Source of the DNA: Chitinilyticum piscinae | Lineage (GTDB): Bacteria; Pseudomonadota; Gammaproteobacteria; Burkholderiales; Chitinibacteraceae | Assembly (NCBI RefSeq): GCF_015223195.1 | Contig: NZ_JADFUA010000011.1 | Coordinates: 1 to 64,000, forward strand | Length of the DNA stretch: 64,000 bases | Reading direction: 5' to 3' | Part shown: positions 18,422-27,053 of the stretch, one piece after another | How the letters are laid out: each line of letters opens with the position of its first letter | Numbering within the stretch: the stretch's first letter is position 1 | Notes under the pieces: generated by a model | What the model was told of the DNA's origin: nothing | The model's database searches: none | Seen by the model: only the letters and a program-made list of their open reading frames with translations | Position numbers and translations under genes: made by a program

Positions 18422-18976
18422 TTAATGCGCAGCTGTGCCCGGCACGATGGTTTTCAGGATGTCGGCAATTTTCGGCTGCCAGGTTGCGGTGGCTTCGGCC
18501 GGGTAGGTGACGTTCAGCACTGAGAAGACGCCATCGCGCAGAAAGCCGTGTTCGTACACGATGTCTTTGCCTTTGCCGCTGACGAGCATGTACCAGCTGC
18601 CGCCCTCATGGCTTTCCTTCACACTGGCCTTGCTTTTGACCTGTGCAGCCTGGCGCAGTTTGGCAAAGTCTCCTAGCGATTTGCCTTCCCCTGGAATGGC
18701 TTCGATGCTCATGATCACACTGCCGTCCGCGCTCTTGAAACGGTTGCCGCTGGCGCTGCCTGCCTCGGCGACCAGCTCGCCCGGGTAATCGACCTGAAGC
18801 TGGCTTTGGGCGTTCTGATAGCGTGACCAGCCTGCTTGCGGCGGGTTGGCCGCCGGAACCGTGGCGGTGCTTGTGGTGGTCACTGCGGAAGCCTGCGGAG
18901 CTGTTGCCGTGTTGTCGCCACAGGCGGCCAACAGCAAAGCCAGTGTCAAGGCACTCAATATCGTTGGGTGTTTCAT
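18422..18976 (-). CDS. Hypothetical lipoprotein
   Basis: A 184-residue predicted lipoprotein. The ATG chosen has a GGAGG six bases upstream and gives a lipoprotein signal MKHPTILSALTLALLLAACGD with the cysteine at residue 20. A Thr/Ala/Pro linker follows, then a compact domain with YQNAQSQLQVDYPGEL and FKSADGSVIMSIEAIPGEG. No enzyme motif is seen. The 185 bases downstream of the PAS-GGDEF start, and the 192 bases on the other side, hold no further gene. Function unknown. Confidence 0.75.
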   Translation of the reverse strand: MKHPTILSALTLALLLAACGDNTATAPQASAVTTTSTATVPAANPPQAGWSRYQNAQSQLQVDYPGELVAEAGSASGNRFKSADGSVIMSIEAIPGEGKSLGDFAKLRQAAQVKSKASVKESHEGGSWYMLVSGKGKDIVYEHGFLRDGVFSVLNVTYPAEATATWQPKIADILKTIVPGTAAH

Positions 18977-19168
18977 ATCATCCTCCATCATGGCGCGGTG
19001 CGCCTGCGGCTTGAGCCGCTTGTTATCCGGTGCCCGCCATCTTAGCAGAGGGTTGACGGTTGTGGCGGTGAAGGCATGGATACGGCTCGCAACTGCAGCG
19101 CTTTGGCTTATGCCGTGAATGGTATGTTCGTGAAGGTGTTGATTTTACTGATGTGTGGTTGGATGCGG

Positions 19169-19777
19169 TTAGTTCAGGTTGCCTGCACTCAGGACAATTT
19201 CGGCCACGGTAAAAATCCCGAAAACGAGTGCGAGCATCAGTACCAGCATTCCGATCGCACCTGGCCAGCTGGTTCCCCCTGAGCGCCGAATGGCCGCTTC
19301 CTGCTCGGCTTGCGGCAGTTCGGCGATGTGGGCGCAGCGGGTTTGCACATGGTGCTGGTAAAGCCGGGTGCCGGTAATGCCGAAAGCAACGCCAATGGCG
19401 ATGCTGATCATGCGCCCGATGGAGTCAGGTACGTTGAGCACGATCTCGAGAACGGTCTCGGCGATCACCAGCCCGAGAAAAATCATGCAGTAACCGTACA
19501 TCTTGCGATAAGCCATCCACACCGACCCCAGGAGAAACGCGGCCCAGTTCCAGCCCGGATTGCTGCGCCCCCAGCGCGGGCCGTAGTAATCGTTGAAGCG
19601 CTTGCCGACAAAACGGGCCGCCAAGGCGTCGGCCGCATTGCCAGGCTCCTCGCTCAGGTCGCTTTGTGGTGCGGCATACGGGTTGTCGGGCAGCGCTGGC
19701 GCCAGTCGTGTGCCGCAGCCGGTACAAAACAGGGCTTCCAGCGGATTCAGGTGGCCGCAGCTGCAGGTATGGGTCAT
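19169..19777 (-). CDS. DUF2628-like membrane protein with zinc ribbon
   Basis: A 202-residue protein. The N terminus has a zinc ribbon (CSCGHLNPLEALFCTGCG, residues 5-22), then a Pro/Ala linker, and the DUF2628-type block YYGPRWGRSNPGWNWAAFLLGSVWMAYRKMY, followed by about three hydrophobic segments (roughly 95-112, 122-140, 172-195). Role unknown; the family is a recurrent small inner-membrane protein. It lies 32 bases after the patatin gene on the same strand, so the two may be cotranscribed. Confidence 0.75.
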   Translation of the reverse strand: MTHTCSCGHLNPLEALFCTGCGTRLAPALPDNPYAAPQSDLSEEPGNAADALAARFVGKRFNDYYGPRWGRSNPGWNWAAFLLGSVWMAYRKMYGYCMIFLGLVIAETVLEIVLNVPDSIGRMISIAIGVAFGITGTRLYQHHVQTRCAHIAELPQAEQEAAIRRSGGTSWPGAIGMLVLMLALVFGIFTVAEIVLSAGNLN

Positions 19778-19809
19778 GGCAAGGTGTACGGTGAAGTGAC
19801 TGGAGTCGG

Positions 19810-20919
19810 CTATTTGGCGTGAACCGCCTTGCGGCGCTGAGTGAGGAAGGCACTGGCCTGCTTGCGGCCGTCGGCCATGAGCTTCCCGAGATTCTCGGGG
19901 CTGCGATCCAGCTTGCTCTCGTAATCCAGCGTATGGGTCAGTTCGGCGCTCATTTCGATGAAGGGAATGGTGTAAGGGGCGTCGGGCTGATCAACATAAC
20001 ATTTCGGGATCAGCACCGGCTGGCGGATGTCGAACTTCGCCAGCACTTCGGGGCGGAAGGCGTCGTGCAGGATCAGATCGTTGAGCCAGGCCAAGGTGTC
20101 CAGTTGCTGGAAGAGCGAAACGTTGCCGACCATTTCATTACGGCGGTCGGAGATGGCTTCGGCCGATTGCGGGATTTCATCGCAGCCGGTCGGATTGATC
20201 TTGATGATCCACAGTTCGTCGGGCACGTTCTTGTCGCCGACAAATTTCGGTCGTACCAGTTCGTTGACGGGAGGGTTGTCGGAAAAGAGCCCGTCCCAGT
20301 ACGCAAAGCCCTCGAACTCCACGGCCGGAAAAATGTTTGGCACCGCACAGGAAGAAAGCAGGTGCTCGATGCGGATCGGTTCATCGCGTGAATTGAATTT
20401 GCGCAGCTTGCCAGACAGGACTTCGGCGGCTCCCAGCAGCAGTGCGGGGGCATCTGGCTGTGCGCCCCAGCGCAGCAGTTCGTCGAAGTCGAAATGCTTG
20501 CGCAGCAGCAGCGGGAAGTCGGTGAATTCGGGTCGCAGTGCGCTAGTGGACAGGCTCATCAGCCACTGCGCCAGCGGATCGGATGGGCTGATGTTGAAAT
20601 GTGGCAGATGCCCCTTGCTGGTGGCGCGCAGGGATTCGATGATCTGATGATTGAATTGCTGCTCGGCCGGCGTTTGCGCCATATTGTCGCGCCAGAAGGC
20701 CATCAGTCTGCCGGTCGGATTGGCATCACCCTTCATCAGTGCATACCACAGCAAGGTTGCGCAGAGAGCGCCGCCAGATGTGCCCGACAGGCTCACAATC
20801 TGGAAGTCATCCTGTACGTGGTGTTCGAATAACGCTTCCAATGCGCCGGCGGTGAACGCGGTCTGGCTGCCTCCGCCCTGGCAGGCAATGGCAATCTTGC
20901 GGCGTTGCTTGGTGGGCAT
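19810..20919 (-). CDS. Patatin-like phospholipase
   Basis: A 369-residue patatin-fold lipid hydrolase. The oxyanion loop is IACQGGGSQTAFTAG (about residues 10-24), the nucleophile serine lies in GTSGGAL (about 47-53) and the catalytic aspartate in YWDGLFSDNP (about 200-209), so the Ser-Asp dyad is intact. The ATG was chosen because GGAGA sits seven bases before it; a TTG eight codons earlier is less likely. No signal peptide, so cytoplasmic or delivered by another route. Substrate not known. Confidence 0.85.
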   Translation of the reverse strand: MPTKQRRKIAIACQGGGSQTAFTAGALEALFEHHVQDDFQIVSLSGTSGGALCATLLWYALMKGDANPTGRLMAFWRDNMAQTPAEQQFNHQIIESLRATSKGHLPHFNISPSDPLAQWLMSLSTSALRPEFTDFPLLLRKHFDFDELLRWGAQPDAPALLLGAAEVLSGKLRKFNSRDEPIRIEHLLSSCAVPNIFPAVEFEGFAYWDGLFSDNPPVNELVRPKFVGDKNVPDELWIIKINPTGCDEIPQSAEAISDRRNEMVGNVSLFQQLDTLAWLNDLILHDAFRPEVLAKFDIRQPVLIPKCYVDQPDAPYTIPFIEMSAELTHTLDYESKLDRSPENLGKLMADGRKQASAFLTQRRKAVHAK

Positions 20920-21068
20920 GACGTTCTCCGGCGTTATTTGCAAATTACAAGCTTATTATCTGCTTTCGATGCGTGCCAGTATTTATCGGCTAATCCACAC
21001 AGACTGTCGCGTTCCCGCTGTGCTTCCGCCCCACAGTACAATCCGTGTTTTGCTGAGGAACTTCCCGC

Positions 21069-21410
21069 ATGCCGCCCGCGCTATCGACCATTCTGCTTCT
21101 GGTCTGCTCTAACCTATTCATGAGTTTTGCCTGGTACGCCCACCTCAAGCATGGTCAGACGAAGCCATGGTTGCTGATGGTGTTCATGAGCTGGGGCATT
21201 GCCTTGTTTGAATACCTGCTCATGGTGCCAGCCAATCGCATCGGCTATCAGGTATTCAGTCTGGCGCAGCTGAAAATCCTGCAGGAAGTAATTGCGCTCT
21301 CGGTATTCATTCCCTTTGCCGTGTTCTACATGCGCGAGCCGTTTAACTGGAATTACATCTGGGCTGCGCTGTGCATGGTCGGGGCGGTGTTTTTCATGTT
21401 TCGCGGTTAG
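21069..21410 (+). CDS. DUF486 / DMT-superfamily small membrane protein
   Basis: A 113-residue protein with four hydrophobic helices (about residues 5-18, 32-50, 70-88, 95-111). The text SNLFMSFAWYAHLKH, FEYLLMVPANRIGYQ and FSLAQLKILQEVI matches the DUF486 pattern of the drug/metabolite transporter superfamily. No neighbour suggests a substrate. Its stop is directly followed by an intergenic repeat shared with the genes that converge on it. Confidence 0.82.
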   Translation: MPPALSTILLLVCSNLFMSFAWYAHLKHGQTKPWLLMVFMSWGIALFEYLLMVPANRIGYQVFSLAQLKILQEVIALSVFIPFAVFYMREPFNWNYIWAALCMVGAVFFMFRG

Positions 21411-21412
21411 CT

Positions 21413-21461
21413 GGGTATAGCCACCTGGCTTTCGTTGATAAAGGCTTTGGGGGTTATACGC
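21413..21461. repeat. GTAT-N37-ATAC intergenic element, copy 3
   Basis: GTAT at 21415-21418 and ATAC at 21456-21459, 41 bp apart. The arms can pair over 8 bases with one wobble (GTATAGCC with GGTTATAC). It begins 3 bases after the DUF486 stop codon and ends 6 bases before the stop of the convergent MEKHLA gene. Its left arm shares TAGCTGGGTATnGCCAC, counted from the stop codon, with copy 10. Confidence 0.75.
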
Positions 21462-21467
21462 TGCGGC

Positions 21468-21917
21468 CTATGGTGCATCACGCCATTGCCGATACGTTGC
21501 CGCCTGGCCGTGACACTGCCCCTGCTCGTCCAGCAGGTTCCATACTGTCACATTTTCGATCCAGAAATGTCGGCCGGACTTGGCGATGCGCAGCCCCCGG
21601 TAGCCGGTGGCGTAGCCTTGCCGGCTAACCGATTCAAGCAACTGCTGACGTTCGGCTCGGTCAGGCGCGGGGGCCGATAGCCGGGACGGCAGTCCAATCA
21701 ATTCGCTGGCCGTGTATTCGAAGCATTCCTGAGTGCACCGGTTGGCATAAATAAAGCGCGGGTCGCTGTTGCCATCATGCGCCAACAGGCAGAAGGGCGC
21801 CTCGTGGCAGAGCCAGTGACTCGCGGCGCTGGCCGGAAGAACGCTCGGGAGTAGTGAGTGTCCCAGCAGACGCTGGTAGCTGTCGAGAATCAGGTGGGCA
21901 AGGGTTTCGTCAGGCAT
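21468..21917 (-). CDS. MEKHLA (PAS-like) domain protein
   Basis: A 149-residue single-domain protein. The segment AHDGNSDPRFIYANRCTQECFEYTASELIGLPSRLSAP (about residues 45-82) and GYRGLRIAKSGRHFWIENVTVWNLLD (about 103-128) match the MEKHLA domain, a PAS relative. The role in bacteria is unknown. The start ATG overlaps the end of the upstream glycosylase gene by eight bases; a TTG eight codons earlier is the alternative. Confidence 0.72.
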   Translation of the reverse strand: MPDETLAHLILDSYQRLLGHSLLPSVLPASAASHWLCHEAPFCLLAHDGNSDPRFIYANRCTQECFEYTASELIGLPSRLSAPAPDRAERQQLLESVSRQGYATGYRGLRIAKSGRHFWIENVTVWNLLDEQGQCHGQAATYRQWRDAP

Positions 21918-22410
21918 TGGAAGTTTCAAGGTGCGGGGCAAGGGCGGCCTGCCACTGCAGGAGTTTTGTGGTCAGCGGCAGGGTGAGTGCCGGACTGGTC
22001 GACGGCAGAATGCATAGCCGTGAATCTCCGGGCAATTGCCGGCCGGCCAGCCGCCCGGCAGTCTGGCCGTTGCAGGCGATCAGGCGCAACTGCGGCAGTT
22101 GCCCGAGGCAGTCATGCAAGGGATTCGCGGTGATGTCGCGCAGCGCAGTATCGAGGCTGCCGCGCCGCGTGGCTGTATCAATGGTATCCCAGAGTGCAAT
22201 GCCGGCGTGCAGCAGCGCATGATAGCGCTGTGGCCAGTCCAGTGCCGGCAGGTCTGTGCCGGTCAGCGTGCTCATGATGGGCCAGAAGGCATTGCGCGGG
22301 TGGGCGTAATAGTGGCCTGCGGCCAGCGAGGCATCGCCGGGCAGGCTGCCCAGCACCAGGATATGGCAGTGCGGTGCTAGTACCGGGGCAAAGCTGGTTT
22401 TGGCATTCAT
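21910..22410 (-). CDS. DNA-deoxyinosine glycosylase (UDG superfamily, family 6)
   Basis: A 166-residue uracil-DNA glycosylase superfamily member. The family 6 (hypoxanthine-DNA glycosylase) motifs are visible: GSLPGDASL (motif 1, about residues 21-29), YYAHPRNAFWPIM (about 34-46) and the C-terminal LPSTSPALTLPLTTKLLQW. It would remove deaminated adenine from DNA to start base excision repair. It overlaps yhcH by four bases and the MEKHLA gene by eight, so the three form one minus-strand unit. Confidence 0.85.
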   Translation of the reverse strand: MNAKTSFAPVLAPHCHILVLGSLPGDASLAAGHYYAHPRNAFWPIMSTLTGTDLPALDWPQRYHALLHAGIALWDTIDTATRRGSLDTALRDITANPLHDCLGQLPQLRLIACNGQTAGRLAGRQLPGDSRLCILPSTSPALTLPLTTKLLQWQAALAPHLETSNA

Positions 22411-22874
22411 CTTGCCAGCAGGGAACTATCAATCTTGATGACGACCTTGCGCAGCGGTTCCGCCTGTTCCAGTGCCCGGCAGGGTTTATGCAGTTCGCCG
22501 GGATAAAAAATCGCAAACATGCCAGCGGTGAGCACCAGCCGTGATTCCAGTGGCTGGGCGGCGACAAAGGCGATGTCACGCTCGGCAAGCTGATCCGTCA
22601 AACGTGGCAGCGTGGCATTTTCCGGTAGAAAACCGATTACTTCGGTGCCGCTGAGCAGGTACTGGATGTCAATGTAGCGCGCATGAAACTCGGGTAGTCC
22701 GGTTTCCCAAGGTTGGCTCAGGGGCTCCTGCACGATGGCGATCAACTGGTCCTCCTGCAGCGGATAGCGTCCGGCTGCCATGCTGCTGAAATCGGTGTCG
22801 CGCAGATAGGCCAGTGCCTGCTCAATGATGGCGGGGAGTGGGGGCTGGGGATGGTGCAGGTGGCTAAGGTACAT
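22407..22874 (-). CDS. YhcH/YjgK/YiaL family protein
   Basis: A 155-residue cupin-like protein of the YhcH/YjgK/YiaL (DUF386) family. Diagnostic text: WETGLPEFHARYIDIQYLLSGTEVIGF (about residues 56-82) and FAIFYPGELHKPCRAL (about 121-136), holding the metal-binding histidines and acidic residues. Members act on sugar or sialic-acid anomers, but no sugar gene is adjacent, so the substrate is open. First gene of the unit with the glycosylase and MEKHLA genes. Confidence 0.85.
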   Translation of the reverse strand: MYLSHLHHPQPPLPAIIEQALAYLRDTDFSSMAAGRYPLQEDQLIAIVQEPLSQPWETGLPEFHARYIDIQYLLSGTEVIGFLPENATLPRLTDQLAERDIAFVAAQPLESRLVLTAGMFAIFYPGELHKPCRALEQAEPLRKVVIKIDSSLLAR

Positions 22875-22924
22875 GTTGGAGCAACCGACAAAACCCCAAG
22901 GATACTCTGCACGCGCAAGGCCTG

Positions 22925-23560
22925 TCAGCGCAGTCGCAGCGGCAGCTCCGCCAGTTGTCGCAGGTGCAGGTCGGCTGCCGGATGGTTCCGTCTCAGGCGG
23001 CTGAGCCAGACGGTGCGCATACCAAGACGTTTGGCGGTCAGCAGATTATCGGTACTGTCTTCGACCAAGGTGCATTGTGCTGCGCGCAGTCCGAAATGGC
23101 GTAACACGCGACGGTAGGCTTGCGGAAATGGCTTGGGAATGAGGCCAAGCGTGTCGATCGCTGCAATGCCGTCGAATTCATGGCTGATGCGCAGGGCATC
23201 AAGCATGGCGCGGGCGTAGCTCAGTGGCCCGTTGGTGAAAAGGATCTTGCGGCCCGGGAGGCGAGCCAGTGTACGGTGCAATCCCGGCATCGGATGGACT
23301 TCGCGCAGTAGCTCATCCAGCGGGTGACAGACTGCCAGAAAGTGCCGCGGGTCAATGTGAGGGTGGTGGCGCCGTAAACCGAGCAGTGTGGCGCCGTAAC
23401 GCTGCCAGTAATGCACTCGGAGATGGTTGGCGCTGGCATGATCGAGCTGCAGTTCCCGCATCAGGAAGCTGGTCATCGCCGCGTCGATCACCGGAAATGC
23501 ATGACGGCTGGCATGGTGCAGTGTGTTATCGAGATCGAAGAGCCAGACTGGGTTGGGCAT
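22925..23560 (-). CDS. HAD hydrolase, pyrimidine 5'-nucleotidase-like
   Basis: A 211-residue HAD phosphatase of the SDT1/pyrimidine 5'-nucleotidase type. Motif I is WLFDLDNTLHHA (about residues 5-16), motif II ILFTNGPL, motif III the lysine in LIPKPFPQAY and motif IV LVEDSTDNL. The cap HYWQRYGATLLGLRRHH is typical of the group. The ATG was taken over a TTG seven codons upstream, which would start inside a terminator stem. Confidence 0.85.
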   Translation of the reverse strand: MPNPVWLFDLDNTLHHASRHAFPVIDAAMTSFLMRELQLDHASANHLRVHYWQRYGATLLGLRRHHPHIDPRHFLAVCHPLDELLREVHPMPGLHRTLARLPGRKILFTNGPLSYARAMLDALRISHEFDGIAAIDTLGLIPKPFPQAYRRVLRHFGLRAAQCTLVEDSTDNLLTAKRLGMRTVWLSRLRRNHPAADLHLRQLAELPLRLR

Positions 23561-23571
23561 GGCGAGCCCCG

Positions 23572-23603
23572 AAAAAAGCAACGGGGCGATGGTAGCCCCG
23601 TTG
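23572..23603 (-). terminator. Terminator of the CBS-domain gene
   Basis: A 9-bp stem CAACGGGGC / GCCCCGTTG (23579-23587 with 23595-23603), 7-base loop, then six T on the minus strand. It ends 12 bases before the next start codon. The 98 bases between the CBS stop and the stem hold nothing else recognisable. Confidence 0.85.
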
Positions 23604-23700
23604 TTTCAGCTTGGGTAGCGTTGTACTCGCTATACGACGACTTTGTTGGGCCTGCTGTTGCAGACGTTTTCAAAAAGGTGAGCAGTGCACTACATGGATA

Positions 23701-24132
23701 TTATTTGTAGATGTACTGCTCGAGCTGCTCGATGGTGAATTGCTGTTCAGCAATTTTGGCGCTGACCAGGTCGCCGATTGAGAGCACGCCCAGCACCTTG
23801 TCACCGTCCATGACGGGCAAGTGGCGGATGCGCTTCTCGCTCATCAGTGCCATGCATTCACTGGCAGTCGCAGAGGGGGGGACACACAGTACGCGGCTGG
23901 TCATGATTTCGGCTACCGGGGTTACCGCGGAGGTTTTGCCCGCGAGAACGACTTTGCGAGCGTAATCGCGCTCGGAAAAAATCCCGACCAGTTTGCCCTC
24001 ATCCAATACCAGTACAGCCCCGACATTGTGCTCGGCGAGCAATTGCAGTGCCTGATAAACCGTGGAATGTGGCGCAACAGAGAGAATGGACTGGCTGGCT
24101 TTCTGTTTAAGTAGCTGGCTAGCGGTTTGCAT
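23701..24132 (-). CDS. CBS-pair domain protein
   Basis: A 143-residue protein made of two CBS motifs: SQSILSVAPHSTVYQALQLLAEHNVGAVLVLDEGKLVGIFSERDYARKV (about residues 13-61) and IMTSRVLCVPPSATASECMALMSEKRIRHLPVMDGDKVLGVLSIGDLV (about 76-123). Stand-alone CBS pairs bind adenine nucleotides and regulate partners, but no partner is adjacent. The ATG is supported by GGAG nine bases upstream. Confidence 0.9.
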   Translation of the reverse strand: MQTASQLLKQKASQSILSVAPHSTVYQALQLLAEHNVGAVLVLDEGKLVGIFSERDYARKVVLAGKTSAVTPVAEIMTSRVLCVPPSATASECMALMSEKRIRHLPVMDGDKVLGVLSIGDLVSAKIAEQQFTIEQLEQYIYK

Positions 24133-24212
24133 TGTGGGTCTCCAGTGGCGCAGGGGTATTACCAATGTAGACATCCGCGCACGGCATGCAAGCCGATTGA
24201 CCCGACAAAATG

Positions 24213-24240
24213 ACAACGCCGGCAATAAAGCCGGCGTTGT
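24213..24240 (-). terminator. Terminator after argB
   Basis: A perfect 11-bp stem (24213-24223 with 24230-24240), 6-base loop, followed on the minus strand by CATTTTG. The T run is short, but position and stem strength fit termination. Confidence 0.8.
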
Positions 24241-24255
24241 CGGGGTTCATTAGGC

Positions 24256-25233
<978 letters not shown>

Positions 25234-25279
25234 TTACGTGGGGCACGATGGCGGAAATGTACATGGCAGGCGTATAGTA

Positions 25280-25293
25280 AATGAACGTTCATT
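25280..25293. promoter_or_regulatory. Palindromic operator for the TetR repressor
   Basis: AATGAACGTTCATT is a perfect 14-bp palindrome 15 bases before the regulator start codon; part of it repeats at once as TTCATT. Such sites are typical of autoregulated TetR/AcrR repressors. It would overlap the promoter of the whole efflux operon. Confidence 0.7.
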
Positions 25294-25308
25294 CATTAGT
25301 TGTCCGTC

Positions 25309-25947
25309 ATGCCTGAGATGCCGTCTCCGCGCGGGCGCCGCAAGGAAGCCCGCCCCAGTGAAATCATCAGCGCCGCCTTTGCCCTGTTTGCGGAAAAAGG
25401 CTATGCAGCGACCAAGATGGAAGACATCGCGCGTGCTGCGGGTGTTAGCCGGGGAACGCCCTATCTGTATTTCACCAATAAGGAAGAACTCTTCAAAGCC
25501 ATGTTGCGTGACATGCTGCTACCCAAGTTGCAGGAGGGCGAAGCCCGCCTGCTGGCAATGGCCCATCTGAGTGCTGGCGAACAACTGTGTGCCTTGCTGC
25601 AGATGTGGTGGCAGTTGCAGGGCGAAACCCCGCTGGCGGCCTTGCCCAAGCTGATGATTGCCGAAGCAGGCAACTTCTCCGAGGTGGCCGAGATGTACCA
25701 GAAGGAATTCATCGAGCCCGGTGATGCCATGATCCGTGCCTTGCTGCAGAAAGGGATCGCCAGCGGCGAATTTCGCCCGCTCGACGTCGAATACGCCTTG
25801 ACCGCCATCTGTGCGCCAGTGGTCATGGCCATGGTGATGCGCCATTCGCTGACCTGTTGTCTGCCGGCGGAGTTCGACGGGCGGCGTTATATCCAGACTC
25901 TCTGTGACCTCTTGCTGCAAGGGCTGCGTGCCCGGGAGAAAGCATGA
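25309..25947 (+). CDS. TetR/AcrR family repressor
   Basis: A 212-residue regulator. The DNA-binding domain is near the N terminus: SEIISAAFALFAEKGYAATKMEDIARAAGVSRGTPYLYFTNKEELFKAML (about residues 16-65). The remainder is a helical ligand domain. It starts the efflux operon and overlaps the membrane-fusion gene by four bases, so it most likely represses its own operon until a pump substrate binds. The start is uncertain: a TTG at 25300 or a second ATG at 25318 are possible. Confidence 0.9.
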   Translation: MPEMPSPRGRRKEARPSEIISAAFALFAEKGYAATKMEDIARAAGVSRGTPYLYFTNKEELFKAMLRDMLLPKLQEGEARLLAMAHLSAGEQLCALLQMWWQLQGETPLAALPKLMIAEAGNFSEVAEMYQKEFIEPGDAMIRALLQKGIASGEFRPLDVEYALTAICAPVVMAMVMRHSLTCCLPAEFDGRRYIQTLCDLLLQGLRAREKA

Positions 25948-27053
25948 AACCCTTTAGTTCTGCCCTGATTGGCGCGAGTGCAATTCTGGCTGTCTTACTT
26001 GCCGGATGTGGCGAACGGACACCGCAGGTTGTCGAGGAGGTTCGCCCGGTCAGGTTGCTGACGGTGGCGGAGGCCAGTACACCGGGGGAAATGATGTATT
26101 CCGGGGTGGTGCGAGCTAGGCAGGAAGTGCCGCTATCCTTCCGGATTGGTGGAAAGCTGGTCAGTCGCAAGGTCGAGGTCGGTAATTCCGTGCAGCCGGG
26201 GCAGGTTATTGCGCTGCTTGATGGGCGGGATGTGGCACTGCAGGCTCAGGCGGCTGCAGCGCAAGTGGATGCCGCGCAGGTACAACTTAGCCAGGCCGAG
26301 CTGGACCTCAAGCGCAGCGAAGATTTACTGGCACGCAAGTTTGTCAGTCAGGCTGAGGTGGATCGTCGGGCGACCCAGGTCAATGCGCTGAAAAAGCAGC
26401 TTGAGCAGGCACGTTCGCAGGCGCAGATGGCCAGCAACCAATCCGGTTATGCGCAGCTCACCACCGATGTCGCAGGGGTTGTCACGCGCATCGAAACCGA
26501 GCCAGGGGCAGTAGTCGGTGCGGGGCAGCCTGTGGTTATTCTGGCGCAGAACGGGGCACGGGATGTGGTCTTTGATGTTCCGGAAGGCCGTCAGCAGCAG
26601 TTCAAGCCGGGGGCCCTGGTGCAGGTCGAGCTCTGGGCCACGGAGGCTCGCCTCCCCGCTACCGTGCGCGAAGTGTCGCCTGCCGCCGATCCGGTGGCGC
26701 GCACCTATCAGGTCAAAGTGGCTTTGCCGGTCGGGCCGCAAGCACCGGCACTTGGCATGTCGGCATCCGTGTTTGTTAATGATGCTAAGCCGCTGGCTGT
26801 CAATGGAGTGGCATTGCCGCTGACCGCGCTGTTCGGGCGAGGGGGGGAACAACGCATCTGGTTGCTGGGCAAGGACGGTCGAGTGGCAAGTCGCGCAGTG
26901 GCCGTGCTGGCCTATCGGGATAATCTGGTGCTGGTCCGCGGGGTCAAGGCGGGTGAACAGGTAGTCACGGCTGGCGTGCACCTGCTGCAGGAAGGGCAGA
27001 AAGTCAGCGTGCTCGGGGCCTCGGCGAGTGGAGTGGCCAGCCATGTTCAGTAA
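25944..27053 (+). CDS. RND efflux membrane-fusion lipoprotein
   Basis: A 369-residue periplasmic adaptor. The lipoprotein signal ends LAVLLAGCGERT with the cysteine near residue 22. Then a lipoyl half (SFRIGGKLVSRKVEVGNSVQPGQVIALLD), a coiled-coil hairpin (about residues 92-160, AAAAQVDAAQVQLSQAELDLKRSEDLLARKFVSQAE), and the beta-barrel part with VYFD-like DVVFDVPEGR. It links the inner-membrane pump to the outer-membrane channel. It overlaps the regulator by four bases and the pump gene by eleven. Confidence 0.93.
   Translation: MKPFSSALIGASAILAVLLAGCGERTPQVVEEVRPVRLLTVAEASTPGEMMYSGVVRARQEVPLSFRIGGKLVSRKVEVGNSVQPGQVIALLDGRDVALQAQAAAAQVDAAQVQLSQAELDLKRSEDLLARKFVSQAEVDRRATQVNALKKQLEQARSQAQMASNQSGYAQLTTDVAGVVTRIETEPGAVVGAGQPVVILAQNGARDVVFDVPEGRQQQFKPGALVQVELWATEARLPATVREVSPAADPVARTYQVKVALPVGPQAPALGMSASVFVNDAKPLAVNGVALPLTALFGRGGEQRIWLLGKDGRVASRAVAVLAYRDNLVLVRGVKAGEQVVTAGVHLLQEGQKVSVLGASASGVASHVQ

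Noticed and set aside
19122-19169. A possible eleventh copy of the element: GTAT with ATGC at the expected distance
   Set aside because: Only three of four bases fit in the second arm and flanking bases do not help; too weak to count.
24150-24200. GGGGTATTACC upstream of the CBS gene as another copy
   Set aside because: No ATAC at 40-43 bp on the matching side.
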